Part shown: one piece after another, positions 54,729-63,211 of the stretch
Layout of the letters: every line of letters begins with the position of its first letter
Numbering within the stretch: the stretch's first letter is position 1
Assembly (NCBI GenBank): GCA_028284495.1
Contig: JANQRP010000028.1
Location: 1-64,000, forward strand
Direction of reading: 5' to 3'
Origin: Longimicrobiales bacterium
Lineage (GTDB): Bacteria; Gemmatimonadota; Gemmatimonadetes; Longimicrobiales; Gaopeijiaceae
DNA: 64,000 nucleotides
The notes under the pieces: model-generated
What the model was told of the DNA's origin: nothing
Seen by the model: only the letters and a program-made list of their open reading frames with translations
Databases searched by the model: none
Made by a program: the position numbers and the translations under genes

Positions 54729-55532
54729 CTACTCGCTCTCGGCCTGGGGGACGGCGGCGGAGGTCTCGTCACCGGCAGGATCGGGCGCGGCGTCGGGGGC
54801 GGCCCGGGGCGCGTCGCCCGGGAGAGATCCGTCCGACTCCTCGGCCACCAGCTGCGGGTCACGCCCCACGCCCATCTCGAAGTCGGTGTAGTTGTCCTCG
54901 ACGTGCAGCCCCAGGGCCCGACGGGTCTGCTCGGCCCGGCTGAACCGACCCCGCAGCGGGAAGTCCTTCCGGAGCGGATGCCCCTCGGCGTAGTTCTCGG
55001 GCATGAGGATCCGTCGCAGATCCGGGTGGCCCGTGAACGTGACACCGAAGAGGTCGAACACTTCCCGCTCCAGCCAGTCGGCGGTCTTCCACAGCGGAAC
55101 GACCGACGCCACGTCGAGTGCGTTCAGCGGCAGCTCGACCTTCACCCGAAGGCTTCGGTGGTGGGCCATCGACCAGAGCTGGTAGACGACCTGAATCGGC
55201 TTGCCGCCGCCGTAGTCGACGGCGGTCAGATCGAGCAGGAACGCGTACTGCTGGTCGGCGTCCTGCTGCAGATACTCGAGCACGTCGACGATGCGGGCCG
55301 CGTCGACGAAGACGACGTGCTGATCCCCGGCGTGCAGCTGGTGCGCCCCGATCGCTTCGCCGAAGACGGCCCGGAGTGCAGCGACCGAGGGATGCGACGG
55401 CACCGCAGTCGGCACGGAAGCCAGGTCACGGGCCGGCTCGTCGCTCCGCCGCGGTCCCTGCTCCACCGCGTCGAACGCCGAGCCGTGCGGCGTCCGCGAC
55501 GCGTCCGGATGTGAAAGCGTCTCGTCGGCCAT
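54729..55532 (-). CDS. nuoC: NADH-quinone oxidoreductase subunit C
   Basis: 267 residues. The core has LLDLTAVDYGG, WLEREVFDLFGVTFTGHPDL and RILMPENYAEGHPLRKDFPL. It carries an extended Ser/Pro/Asp-rich N terminus of about 50 residues and a Pro/Ala/Asp-rich C tail of about 40 not seen in short NuoC proteins. It starts 3 bases after nuoB. Confidence 0.95.
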   Translation of the reverse strand: MADETLSHPDASRTPHGSAFDAVEQGPRRSDEPARDLASVPTAVPSHPSVAALRAVFGEAIGAHQLHAGDQHVVFVDAARIVDVLEYLQQDADQQYAFLLDLTAVDYGGGKPIQVVYQLWSMAHHRSLRVKVELPLNALDVASVVPLWKTADWLEREVFDLFGVTFTGHPDLRRILMPENYAEGHPLRKDFPLRGRFSRAEQTRRALGLHVEDNYTDFEMGVGRDPQLVAEESDGSLPGDAPRAAPDAAPDPAGDETSAAVPQAESE

Positions 55533-55535
55533 GCG

Positions 55536-56258
55536 CTACGGAAGTCGGTCGTCGGGGCGGGCGATGCGGCTCGTCTCGACCAGCCCGCTGACGCGGTTCT
55601 GACGCGTCGAGTTCCCGAACGGCCCCGTCAGCCCTTCGATCTCGCTCTCCGAGGCGCGGGGGTGGCCCGCGGCGAGCGGATCTTCGGCGCGGTTGATCGC
55701 GTGGTCGGACAGGCGCTCCTGACGGATCTTCTCCTGGATCATCATGAGGCCGTAGATCAGCCCCTCCGGACGTGGCGGGCAGCCCGGGATGTAGACGTCC
55801 ACCGGAACGATCGTGTCGATCCCCTGCACCATGGAGTAGTTGTCGAACACGCCGCCGGAGCTTGCGCACGCGCCCATCGAGATGACCCACTTGGGCTGCA
55901 TCATCTGGTCGTAGATGCGGCGGAGAACGGGCGCCAGCTTGTAGGGCACCCGTCCGGCACAGATCAGGACGTCGGCCTGCCGGGGCGAGAAGCTCATCCG
56001 CTCCATGCCGAAGCGCGCGAGATCGTAGTTGGACGCGGCCGATGCCATCATCTCGATGGCGCAGCACGCGGTGCCGAACGGCATCGGCCAGAGCGAGTTC
56101 CTGCGGCTCCAGTTGACGACCCAGTCGAGCTTGGTCGTGAGGAAGGTGGGACCCCCGGTGCCAAAGAGTCCCCCGCTGCCGACGTCGCCCGAGGCGCGGG
56201 CGCTCGTACCCCCGCCGGGGAGGCTCACACCGGTCGCCTCCGGGTCGTTCACTCCCAT
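55536..56258 (-). CDS. nuoB: NADH-quinone oxidoreductase subunit B
   Basis: 240 residues. The N2 cluster ligands are the paired cysteines in [14 protein letters not shown], then [13 protein letters not shown] and [13 protein letters not shown]. About 40 residues precede the core and a tail of about 60 follows. Its start lies 10 bases inside nuoA. Confidence 0.96.
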   Translation of the reverse strand: MGVNDPEATGVSLPGGGTSARASGDVGSGGLFGTGGPTFLTTKLDWVVNWSRRNSLWPMPFGTACCAIEMMASAASNYDLARFGMERMSFSPRQADVLICAGRVPYKLAPVLRRIYDQMMQPKWVISMGACASSGGVFDNYSMVQGIDTIVPVDVYIPGCPPRPEGLIYGLMMIQEKIRQERLSDHAINRAEDPLAAGHPRASESEIEGLTGPFGNSTRQNRVSGLVETSRIARPDDRLP

Positions 56259-56605
56259 TCGAGGCCTCCCTTCTTCCACTCGTAGACGAGACCGAGCGAC
56301 AGCACCGTCACGAAGAGCAGCATCGCGACGAACGCCGGCCCGCCGAGTTCGCGCATGTGCACCGCCCAAGGCACCAGGAAGATCGTCTCCAGGTCGAACA
56401 CGATGAAGCTGATCGCCACCATGTAGAACTTCACGCTGAACCGCTGCCGCGTATCCCCGAGCGGGACCATCCCCGACTCGTACGGCATGTCCTTCTCGGG
56501 CGTGGGTCGACTCGGATTGAGGATGTGGGTGGCGACCGCCATGCCCACGGCGTTCAGCACGGAGATGCCGAACAGAACCACGAGAGGAGCGTACGAAGCT
56601 GCCAT
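56249..56605 (-). CDS. nuoA: NADH-quinone oxidoreductase subunit A
   Basis: 118 residues, three membrane segments ([54 protein letters not shown]). [20 protein letters not shown] is the conserved loop. The ATG at 56605 has GGGTGA just upstream; a TTG at 56626 would add seven residues. It opens the nuo operon. Confidence 0.95.
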   Translation of the reverse strand: MAASYAPLVVLFGISVLNAVGMAVATHILNPSRPTPEKDMPYESGMVPLGDTRQRFSVKFYMVAISFIVFDLETIFLVPWAVHMRELGGPAFVAMLLFVTVLSLGLVYEWKKGGLEWE

Positions 56606-56661
56606 GTTCACCCGGCCCGATCCCAAGCCTTGTGAAAAACGTCACGATCTCTGAACACCGG

Positions 56662-56690
56662 AAAGTACCGGCAGCAGCACGGCCGAGCAA
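56662..56690 (-). promoter_or_regulatory. Candidate promoter of the nuo operon
   Basis: On the minus strand TTGCTC and TACTTT stand 17 bases apart, each matching four of six consensus positions. The predicted start would give a leader of about 50 bases before nuoA. No other hexamer pair is better in the 254-base gap to dcd. Confidence 0.3.
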
Positions 56691-56750
56691 GGCCGGGCAG
56701 GGCCCCCTGAACCCCTTGAAACGTAAAGGTTTTCCGGGCTTTTCGGACCC

Positions 56751-56779
56751 TTGACAATTCACTGCCCGAGGCACTTTGC
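56751..56779 (+). promoter_or_regulatory. Candidate promoter of dcd
   Basis: A perfect TTGACA lies at 56751-56756, about 104 bases before the dcd start. The -10 position 16-18 bases later (ACTTTG or TTTGCG) is poor, so the assignment is weak. Confidence 0.2.
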
Positions 56780-56859
56780 GAGGACGTCCGGGATGGGGTA
56801 GCTTCTCGCGTCCCGGCGCCCCCGGAGCGACGACTTCCCTCCCTCACCCGACGAACGCG

Positions 56860-57414
56860 ATGCCCATCCGAAGCGACAACTGGATCCGGAAGATGTCCCA
56901 GGAACACGGGATGATCGAGCCGTTCGAGGATGGTCAGGTGCGGGGCGGCAACATCAGCTACGGGGTGAGCTCGTACGGCTACGACATCCGGGTCGCACCC
57001 GAGTTCAAGGTGTTCACCAACGTCCACAACCTCATCGTGGACCCGAAGGACTTCGACGATCGCTCCTTCGTGGACATCGAGGCGAAGGAGTGCATCATCC
57101 CGCCGAATTCCTTCGCCCTCGCCCGCACGGTGGAGTACTTCCGGATTCCGCGCGACACGCTGGTCATCTGCGTCGGAAAGAGCACCTACGCGCGGTGCGG
57201 CATCATCGTGAACGTGACGCCGCTCGAGCCGACCTGGGAGGGGTACCTGACGCTCGAGATCAGCAACACGACGCCCCTGCCCGCGAAGATCTACGCCGAC
57301 GAGGGCATTGCCCAGCTGCTTTTCTTCCAGGGCGACGAACTCCCCTCGGTGGGGTACGCGGATCGGAAGGGGAAGTACATGAACCAGACGGGGGTGACGC
57401 TCCCGCGGATGTAG
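56860..57414 (+). CDS. dcd: dCTP deaminase
   Basis: 184 residues. [39 protein letters not shown] and [20 protein letters not shown] are Dcd motifs; the last holds the catalytic glutamate. It turns dCTP to dUTP, the main route to dTTP precursors in many bacteria. The short ATG start matches the family's 184-193 residues, while the longer frame adds unrelated sequence. It is divergent from nuoA. Confidence 0.95.
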   Translation: MPIRSDNWIRKMSQEHGMIEPFEDGQVRGGNISYGVSSYGYDIRVAPEFKVFTNVHNLIVDPKDFDDRSFVDIEAKECIIPPNSFALARTVEYFRIPRDTLVICVGKSTYARCGIIVNVTPLEPTWEGYLTLEISNTTPLPAKIYADEGIAQLLFFQGDELPSVGYADRKGKYMNQTGVTLPRM

Positions 57415-57462
57415 GGCGGCTCAGGGGCGGCCTGGGCGGCCGGGTTCGATCAGGGCCGTCCG

Positions 57463-57504
57463 GAAAAGTAAACGGAGCCGCCCCGGCATGCGGGACGGCT
57501 CCGT
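57463..57504 (-). terminator. Terminator downstream of the cold-shock gene, shared with convergent dcd
   Basis: Arms ACGGAGCCG (57472-57480) and CGGCTCCGT (57496-57504) pair perfectly; an inner CCCG/CGGG extends the stem after one mismatch, around a GCATG loop. On the minus strand it is followed by TTACTTTTC, the T-rich side expected for intrinsic termination of the cold-shock gene, whose stop is 50 bases away. For dcd it would work without a T run. Confidence 0.8.
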
Positions 57505-57553
57505 TCGGCCTCGCGGCGCACGTCACACGCCGCATTGCCTTCAGCTCAATGGA

Positions 57554-57760
57554 TCAGAGCTGGACGACGTTCTCCGCGGCCGGGCCCTTCTGGCCCTGGA
57601 CGATGTCGAACTCGACCGTGGCGCCCTCGTCGAGGGACTTGAAGCCCTCGGCCTGGATCGCGCTGTGATGGACGAAGCAGTCCTTGCTACCGTCCTCCGG
57701 CGTGATGAATCCGAAGCCCTTCTGATCATTGAACCACTTCACGGTTCCCTTGGTACGCAT
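57554..57760 (-). CDS. Cold-shock protein, CspA family
   Basis: 68 residues. [20 protein letters not shown] includes the RNP1 motif KGFGFI and RNP2 appears in DCFVHHSAI. It binds single-stranded RNA and DNA as a chaperone. AGGGAG precedes the ATG. The region upstream to the next terminator is about 110 bases, leaving room for a leader; TAGAGT at about 57800 is a weak -10 candidate. Confidence 0.95.
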   Translation of the reverse strand: MRTKGTVKWFNDQKGFGFITPEDGSKDCFVHHSAIQAEGFKSLDEGATVEFDIVQGQKGPAAENVVQL

Positions 57761-57867
57761 AGTGCGCTCCCTTGGATGTGCAGATCGGAGCCACGTTTAC
57801 GCGTACTCTACCGACTGCTGATGTGTGCGCGGCAACTCCGCGCGAATCGCGACCTCTGTGGCCGCAT

Positions 57868-57906
57868 AGAAAAAGGCGACGATCTCGAATAATGAGACCG
57901 ACGCCT
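57868..57906 (-). terminator. Intrinsic terminator after the Ig-kelch lipoprotein genes
   Basis: On the minus strand a 13-position stem (two mismatches) spans 57874-57906 around an ATTATTC loop and is followed directly by TTTTTCT. This is a textbook rho-independent terminator. It lies about 150 bases after the stop of the 58055-60529 gene and ends that transcript before the cold-shock gene. Confidence 0.85.
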
Positions 57907-58054
57907 GCATTACTTCGCTTCCGTTGCCCCGTCCTCAGGGCATGTCCCTTGTTCACGGCACAGAAGATCGCGGCGGGCGAGGTCAGGGTCAAGATCGGGA
58001 TGGGTCGGCGGCATGGCGGCGTGGGACGGGGCGGACGCGTCGGACCCGGGAGAC

Positions 58055-60529
58055 TCAGGACGGAGGGACCGGCAGGCGGTACACCTCGGCGATCGCTTCG
58101 CCGCTGCCGACCCTCCCGCCGATGACGTACAACCCGCCCGCCACCTCGACGGCGCCGGCCTCCTGCACAGCGGTCGGCAGGTCGGCCGCCGAGAACCAGA
58201 TCCCGAGCGCGTCCTCGAAGCACTCGACCTGATCGAACGGCGTGTTCAGACTGCCGACGGGGGGAGCCTCACGGCCCCCGAGCACGCAGTACAGTCCGCC
58301 CGCGAGCGTACCCGCGTACCCTTCCGTCTCGCGGGGAAGTAACGCACGCACGGACCAGGAGTCGGTGCCCGGATCGTACTGATACAGCTCGGAGGACGTG
58401 GTCCGACCCGGACCGGTTCCGCCAGCGGCCAGAAGCGTCCCACCGATCTCCGCACCCTGCCAGTTGATCAGCGGTTCCGGGACATCGTCGCCCGACGTCC
58501 AACTGGAGGAGCCGAGGTCGTAGAGGTGTACGTGATCGGCATACGCGCCCGGCCCGTCGATGCCTCCGGCGACTACGATTCGACCACCGAGGAGCGCCGA
58601 GGCCGACCCCGCCGCCGGGGTGGGCAGAGACGGTCCGGTACTCCAGCTGTCCGCAGCCACGTCGTAGATCCAGTGGGCGGCGCTCGCCGCTTCGCTCGGC
58701 GTGACACCGCCGAGAAGATGGATTCTTCCGTCGGCATACACGGCGGTGCTCCACACCACGCGAGACGGGATGTCCGCGCCCGCGGTCCACGAGCCCGCTG
58801 CGGGATCGAAGATCTGGGTCGACGCGACGAGGCTGCCGTCGTCCGTGACGCCTCCGAACACGAAGATCCTGCCCCCGTCGGTGGCGACCGCGGGTGCTCG
58901 GACGGCGGACGGCAGGTCCGCGACCGGCTGCCAGTCGCCAACGAGCCCCAGGCGGGCCGGGAAGAACGCCGTCAGGCCTCCCGATATCTGGGCGCGTGCG
59001 GCCTGATTCACCCCGCCCCGGCCGAGCGTCCACTCCGCCGCCGCGCGCCCCTGGGCGTCCGTGGTCGACGCGAGAGCACGCACCGATCCACCGCCGGAGG
59101 CGACTCCCCAGGTGACCGGCACCCCCCCGAGGGGATTTCCATCCGTGCCGCGCACCTCGACCACCAGCGGTTCAGCGAGCCGGGCTCCGGGCCAGCCGAA
59201 CTGACCGAACCCAGATACGGGCGCAATCGATCCCACCGGAGGCAGAAGCGGGCCGGGATCCGAGCCGGGCGTGGGCAGCCGGTAGACTTCTGCGATCGCG
59301 TAGCCACTCGCGACCCGGCCCCCGATCACGTACAGCGCGCCGGCCACCTCGACCGCGCCGGCCTCCTGCACCGCCGTCGGGAGATCCGCGGCCGACAGCC
59401 AGACTCCAAGGCCGTCCTCGAAGCACTCGACCTCGTCGAACGGAGTGTTGAGGCTGCCGACGGGTGGAGCCTCACGGCCTCCGAGGACGCAGTAGAGCCC
59501 GCCCGCGAGCGCGCCCGCGTAGCCTTCCACCTCTCGCGGGAGGAACGCGCGCACCGTCCATGAGTCCGTTCCGGGGTCGTAGCGGTACAGCTCGGCCGAC
59601 GTCGTCCGACCCGGGCCGGTTCCGCCGGCCGCCAGCAGGCGGCCGGCGATCTCGGCACCCTGCCAGTTGATCAGCGGTTCGGGAACGTCGGCGCCGGACG
59701 CCCAGGTCGAGGTGGCGAGATCGTAGAGGTGAACGTTGGCCGCGTAGGCGCCCGGGCCGTCGATGCCTCCGGCAACGATGATCCGCCCGCCGAGGAGCGC
59801 CGATGCGGACCCTGCCGCCGGGGTCGGGAGCGGCGGCCCCGTGGTCCAGCTGTCGCCGGCCACGTCGTAGATCCAGTGGCCGGCGGTAGCCGCTTCGCCG
59901 GGCGTGACGCCGCCAAGAAGGTGGATCCTGCCTCCGGCATGCACGGCCGTGCTCCACACCACCGGTGATGGGGCATCGGCACCGACCGTCCAGGCGCCCG
60001 TTGCGGGGTCGAAGATCTGGGTGGAGGCGACCGGGCCTCCCCCGACCGATGCTCCGCCGAACACGAAGATGCGATCGCCGTCCGTGGCGACCGCCGGAGC
60101 CCGCACTGCCGTCGGAAGGCCCGCGACGGTCTGCCAGTCGCCGACGAGCCCGAGGTCGGCCTCGAACGGGGCCGCCAGGCCGCCGGGCAGTTGCGCGCTC
60201 GCGGACTGCTCGAGCGCGCCTCGCCCGAGCGTCCAGGTGGTCGCCGCGCGACCCTGAGCGTCGGTCACGGACGTCAGCGGGTCCATGGAACCGCCGCCGG
60301 ACGTGGCGGCCCATGTGACCGTCGCCCCCTCCAGCGGCTCGCCGTTCGTGTCGCGAACCTCCACGACCAGCGGATCGGCCAGGGGCGCCCCGGGCCACCC
60401 CGACTGACCCACTCCGGCCACGGGAGCGATCGACCCCGCCTGCGGCGGGTCCGGGTCGGGCTCGGTGCCCGAGTCGGATGAACAGGACCAGAGGACCAGC
60501 ACGACCATTGGAAGGAAGCGGCGCAGCAT
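58055..60529 (-). CDS. Lipoprotein with two tandem Ig-plus-kelch modules
   Basis: 824 residues. The signal VVLVLWSC ends in a lipobox cysteine at 16, with an unusual tryptophan two before it. Residues 32-419 and 433-820 are two copies of one 388-residue module with no net insertion. Each has a Big-1-like Ig domain of about 100 residues (VTDAQGRAATTWTLGRG) and a kelch propeller of about 290 (RIFVFGGA, RIHLLGGVTP, ASALLGGRIIVAGGIDGPG, GGLYCVLGGREAPPVGS). Each propeller has a conserved cysteine pair (GLYC and VECFE). It is presumably surface-exposed and binding; the ligand is unknown. GGGAGGGG precedes the ATG. Confidence 0.85.
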   Translation of the reverse strand: MLRRFLPMVVLVLWSCSSDSGTEPDPDPPQAGSIAPVAGVGQSGWPGAPLADPLVVEVRDTNGEPLEGATVTWAATSGGGSMDPLTSVTDAQGRAATTWTLGRGALEQSASAQLPGGLAAPFEADLGLVGDWQTVAGLPTAVRAPAVATDGDRIFVFGGASVGGGPVASTQIFDPATGAWTVGADAPSPVVWSTAVHAGGRIHLLGGVTPGEAATAGHWIYDVAGDSWTTGPPLPTPAAGSASALLGGRIIVAGGIDGPGAYAANVHLYDLATSTWASGADVPEPLINWQGAEIAGRLLAAGGTGPGRTTSAELYRYDPGTDSWTVRAFLPREVEGYAGALAGGLYCVLGGREAPPVGSLNTPFDEVECFEDGLGVWLSAADLPTAVQEAGAVEVAGALYVIGGRVASGYAIAEVYRLPTPGSDPGPLLPPVGSIAPVSGFGQFGWPGARLAEPLVVEVRGTDGNPLGGVPVTWGVASGGGSVRALASTTDAQGRAAAEWTLGRGGVNQAARAQISGGLTAFFPARLGLVGDWQPVADLPSAVRAPAVATDGGRIFVFGGVTDDGSLVASTQIFDPAAGSWTAGADIPSRVVWSTAVYADGRIHLLGGVTPSEAASAAHWIYDVAADSWSTGPSLPTPAAGSASALLGGRIVVAGGIDGPGAYADHVHLYDLGSSSWTSGDDVPEPLINWQGAEIGGTLLAAGGTGPGRTTSSELYQYDPGTDSWSVRALLPRETEGYAGTLAGGLYCVLGGREAPPVGSLNTPFDQVECFEDALGIWFSAADLPTAVQEAGAVEVAGGLYVIGGRVGSGEAIAEVYRLPVPPS
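58070..59233 (-). repeat. Second copy of the 1164-base Ig-kelch module
   Basis: This encodes residues 433-820 of the lipoprotein at 58055-60529. It matches the copy at 59273-60436 with a constant offset of 401 residues. The propeller half is much more alike than the Ig half by eye. Confidence 0.85.
59273..60436 (-). repeat. First copy of the 1164-base Ig-kelch module
   Basis: This encodes residues 32-419 of the same lipoprotein. The linker between the copies is 13 residues (TPGSDPGPLLPPV). Equal length and frame point to an in-frame tandem duplication. Confidence 0.85.
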
Positions 60530-60593
60530 CAGGCCCCTCCCGCCCGGGCCCGTCGAACCCGTCGACGCGGCCGACCCGATGGATATGCGGAAC

Positions 60594-61862
60594 TCACGAC
60601 GTCGGGATGCTCATGCGGTACACCGCGGGCGAGACCGTACGGTCGGCGAGCCACCCGCCGACGACATAGAGAAAACCGCCCACCTCGACGGCCCCGGCCT
60701 CCTGGACGGGGGTCGGAAGGTCCGATCCGAGAAACCACTCGCGGAGGCCGTACTCGAAGCACTGCATGTGGTCGAGCGGGGTGTTGAAATCGCCGGTCGG
60801 GGGAGTAGTCCGGCCGCCCAGCACGCAGTACAGCCCGCCGGCCGACGAAGCCGCGTAGCCTTCGACGCGGTGCGGCATCCCGCCCCGTCCCCACCAGCGG
60901 TCCGCTTCCATGTCATACTCCGACATCCAGGGCAACGTCTGGCGCCGACCGTTGCGTCCGCCGGCGATGAGGAATCGCCCACCCACAGCCGCGCCCTGCC
61001 AGTTGATGGTCGGCTCGTGGTAGTCCGTGCCGGCACTCCACGTCTCGCTCTGGGGGTGGTAGAAGTGGACCGCCGACGAGTACTGCCCCGGGCGGATGAT
61101 CCCGCCCGCGACCAGAACCACACCCCCCACGTATCCGGCTGCAGCCTTCGCCAGAGGTCCCGGCAGGGGCGGGCCGGCCGTCCAGCCGTCGGAGCCGATG
61201 TCGTAGATCCAGTGCGCCGTGGTCGCGATCTCGACCTCGTCGCTCCCGCCCAGCAGATGGATGCGTCCGGCCACGTAGACGGCACGGCTCCACACGAGCG
61301 GCGTAGGGAGCGGGGCGCCCTGCGACCATTCGCCGCTGGCAGGGTCGAAGATCTGCGTGAGCCCGACGATCGTGCGGTCCGTCGTTTCCCCGCCGAACAC
61401 GAAGATTCGGATCCCGTCGGTCGCGACCGCGGGCGCACGGACGCCGGTCGGCAGGCTCGCGACCGCCGCCCACTCGCCGGGGACACCGATGTCTGCGTCA
61501 AAAAACGCCGAGAATCCCGGGTCCGCCCGGGCCTGGACCCTCTGGCCCACCGACCCGCGTCCCAGCGTCCAGTCCCCCGTCACCCGCCCGTCGGGTCCCG
61601 TGACGGAACGCACGATGTCCAGCGTTCCCTCACCGGAAAGGACGGTCCACTTGACGTCGATCCCCGCGATCGGCGCGCCGAACCGGTCGAACACCCGCGC
61701 CTCGAGTCGCTCCTCGAGCGGCGCCCCGGGCCAGCCGACCTGGTTCTGACCCGCCGTGGCGACCACCGCGGCCGCCTCGGGTTCGACCTCCGGCTCCGTT
61801 CCGGCCCCGGACGAGCACGACCACAGGACGGCGAGGATCAGCGGCAGCGTGAGGCGTGTCAT
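60594..61862 (-). CDS. Lipoprotein with one Ig-plus-kelch module
   Basis: 422 residues from ATG 61862, which has AAGGG upstream. The signal LPLILAVLWSC carries the same LWSCSS lipobox as the neighbouring two-module protein. One Ig-like domain (TGPDGRVTGDWTLGRGS) and one kelch propeller (RIFVFGGETTDRTIVGLTQI, RIHLLGG, GGLYCVLGGRTTPPTG) follow, with the conserved cysteine pair (GLYC and MQCFE). It is a more distant paralogue of the modules at 58055-60529, 64 bases further along. Confidence 0.85.
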   Translation of the reverse strand: MTRLTLPLILAVLWSCSSGAGTEPEVEPEAAAVVATAGQNQVGWPGAPLEERLEARVFDRFGAPIAGIDVKWTVLSGEGTLDIVRSVTGPDGRVTGDWTLGRGSVGQRVQARADPGFSAFFDADIGVPGEWAAVASLPTGVRAPAVATDGIRIFVFGGETTDRTIVGLTQIFDPASGEWSQGAPLPTPLVWSRAVYVAGRIHLLGGSDEVEIATTAHWIYDIGSDGWTAGPPLPGPLAKAAAGYVGGVVLVAGGIIRPGQYSSAVHFYHPQSETWSAGTDYHEPTINWQGAAVGGRFLIAGGRNGRRQTLPWMSEYDMEADRWWGRGGMPHRVEGYAASSAGGLYCVLGGRTTPPTGDFNTPLDHMQCFEYGLREWFLGSDLPTPVQEAGAVEVGGFLYVVGGWLADRTVSPAVYRMSIPTS

Positions 61863-62043
61863 CGGGTGACCCTTCGTCTTGCCGTCGCCCGAACCTGCGG
61901 CGGCGGACACGGTTCCGCCGATCGAACGGACGAAACTGCTCCAAAGATGCGATACTTCCAAGGTGTCATCGGCCCGCACGGGCGATCAAGAGTGAATCCG
62001 TCCGTCATCCGGTCGGGCCCGAATACGGTCGTGTCGCTCCGCC

Positions 62044-63210
62044 TCACCCGATTCGGTACCGGACCAGCCAGGGCACCTCGAAGTCGTCCCGCTCGACCGC
62101 GTAGATCTCGTCCGTCAGGATGAGGCGGATCTCGGCGGAAACGGGCAGCTCGACCCGCCCGCGGAGATCACCTGCGGCGTCCAGAACGAGCCACGTCTGC
62201 ATGTCTCCGCCTCCGATGCCACGGCGCAGCCAGACCCCACCATGCGCGTCGACTTCGACGTCGGTCACCCCGGGGAGGACGTCGGGACCCACGAAGTCGT
62301 CTCCGACCGGCAGCCACTCCCGGACCGCGTCCTGGTCGGTCCGGCGCGGCGTGTACGAGAAGGTGCGCCGCCACGTCGTGTCCTCTGAGACTCCGACGCG
62401 GGTGATCGTGAAGGTGGACGGGCCGTCCTGCGGCTCGGTCGAGTGGTCGACCAGGACCTTCCCGCCCTCGAACCACCGCACGATGGGCCCGTCGGCGTGC
62501 GGCCAGGGATCCCGGATCACGTCCGCCTGGGGCATGCCGCCCGTGTCGCTCGGATACGCGACGTGCATCGTCATCTCGTCGAGGGTGTCGACGACCTCGC
62601 CGCCTCGGTCGAGGCGCAGGATGGGCACACGTACCGAGTCCGGAAACGAGGAGGAGCCGTCGCCGCGACGGCCGAGGATCGTCCCGAAGTCGGGCGTGGC
62701 CCGAACCGAACCGTCGCCCACGAGCTCGATGACCGGAAAGGCGATCACACCGGGCGCGAAGTTGGAGCTCAGCCCGGGTGCCGCGAACTCCTCGAGCAGA
62801 TCACCAGCCGATGAGTACAGGTAGATGCGGCGTCGCCTCGAGTCATGGACCCAGAGCGTGTCGGCCCGGATCCCGATTCGCCTCGGCTGCGCGAACTCGC
62901 CGGGGCCCTCCCCGGGGCCGCCGATGGTGCCGACGCGGGCGCCGGATTCATCGAGCACGCGCACGTGCGGGTCCTGCGCTTCCACCACGTAGATGCGCCC
63001 GTCGGGGCCGACGGCCACCGACCCGATGCGCGAGAATCCGACCACCGGGTCGTCCACGCTGCCGACGCGGAGGTCTTCCGCGACCGGAAGGTGAGGTGCG
63101 GCGTCTGCATCGTCTCCGACCGCGGACGACTCGACGCCGCAGGATGCAAGCGCGAAGGCGAACACGGCGACCGCCGCGGGTCCAGGCCGGGTCGTGCGGC
63201 AGCGGCGCAC
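62044..63210 (-). CDS. Lipoprotein with six-bladed (NHL-like) beta-propeller
   Basis: 388 residues. The signal FAFALASC ends in a lipobox cysteine. GSVAVGPDGRIYVVEAQDPH, VRVLDESGARVGTIGG and GEGPGEFAQPRRIGIRADTL show the NHL-type blades common in exported proteins of this kind. No enzyme residues are evident. The start is GTG, one base after the stop of the partial gene upstream. The 181-base gap on to the next gene holds no clear promoter, so it may be cotranscribed. Confidence 0.8.
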   Translation of the reverse strand: MRRCRTTRPGPAAVAVFAFALASCGVESSAVGDDADAAPHLPVAEDLRVGSVDDPVVGFSRIGSVAVGPDGRIYVVEAQDPHVRVLDESGARVGTIGGPGEGPGEFAQPRRIGIRADTLWVHDSRRRRIYLYSSAGDLLEEFAAPGLSSNFAPGVIAFPVIELVGDGSVRATPDFGTILGRRGDGSSSFPDSVRVPILRLDRGGEVVDTLDEMTMHVAYPSDTGGMPQADVIRDPWPHADGPIVRWFEGGKVLVDHSTEPQDGPSTFTITRVGVSEDTTWRRTFSYTPRRTDQDAVREWLPVGDDFVGPDVLPGVTDVEVDAHGGVWLRRGIGGGDMQTWLVLDAAGDLRGRVELPVSAEIRLILTDEIYAVERDDFEVPWLVRYRIG

Positions 63211-63211
63211 G

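Noticed and set aside
56606..56859. A small gene or RNA in the nuoA-dcd spacer
   Set aside because: Somewhat AT-richer than average but no start, ribosome site and frame combine convincingly; best read as divergent promoters.
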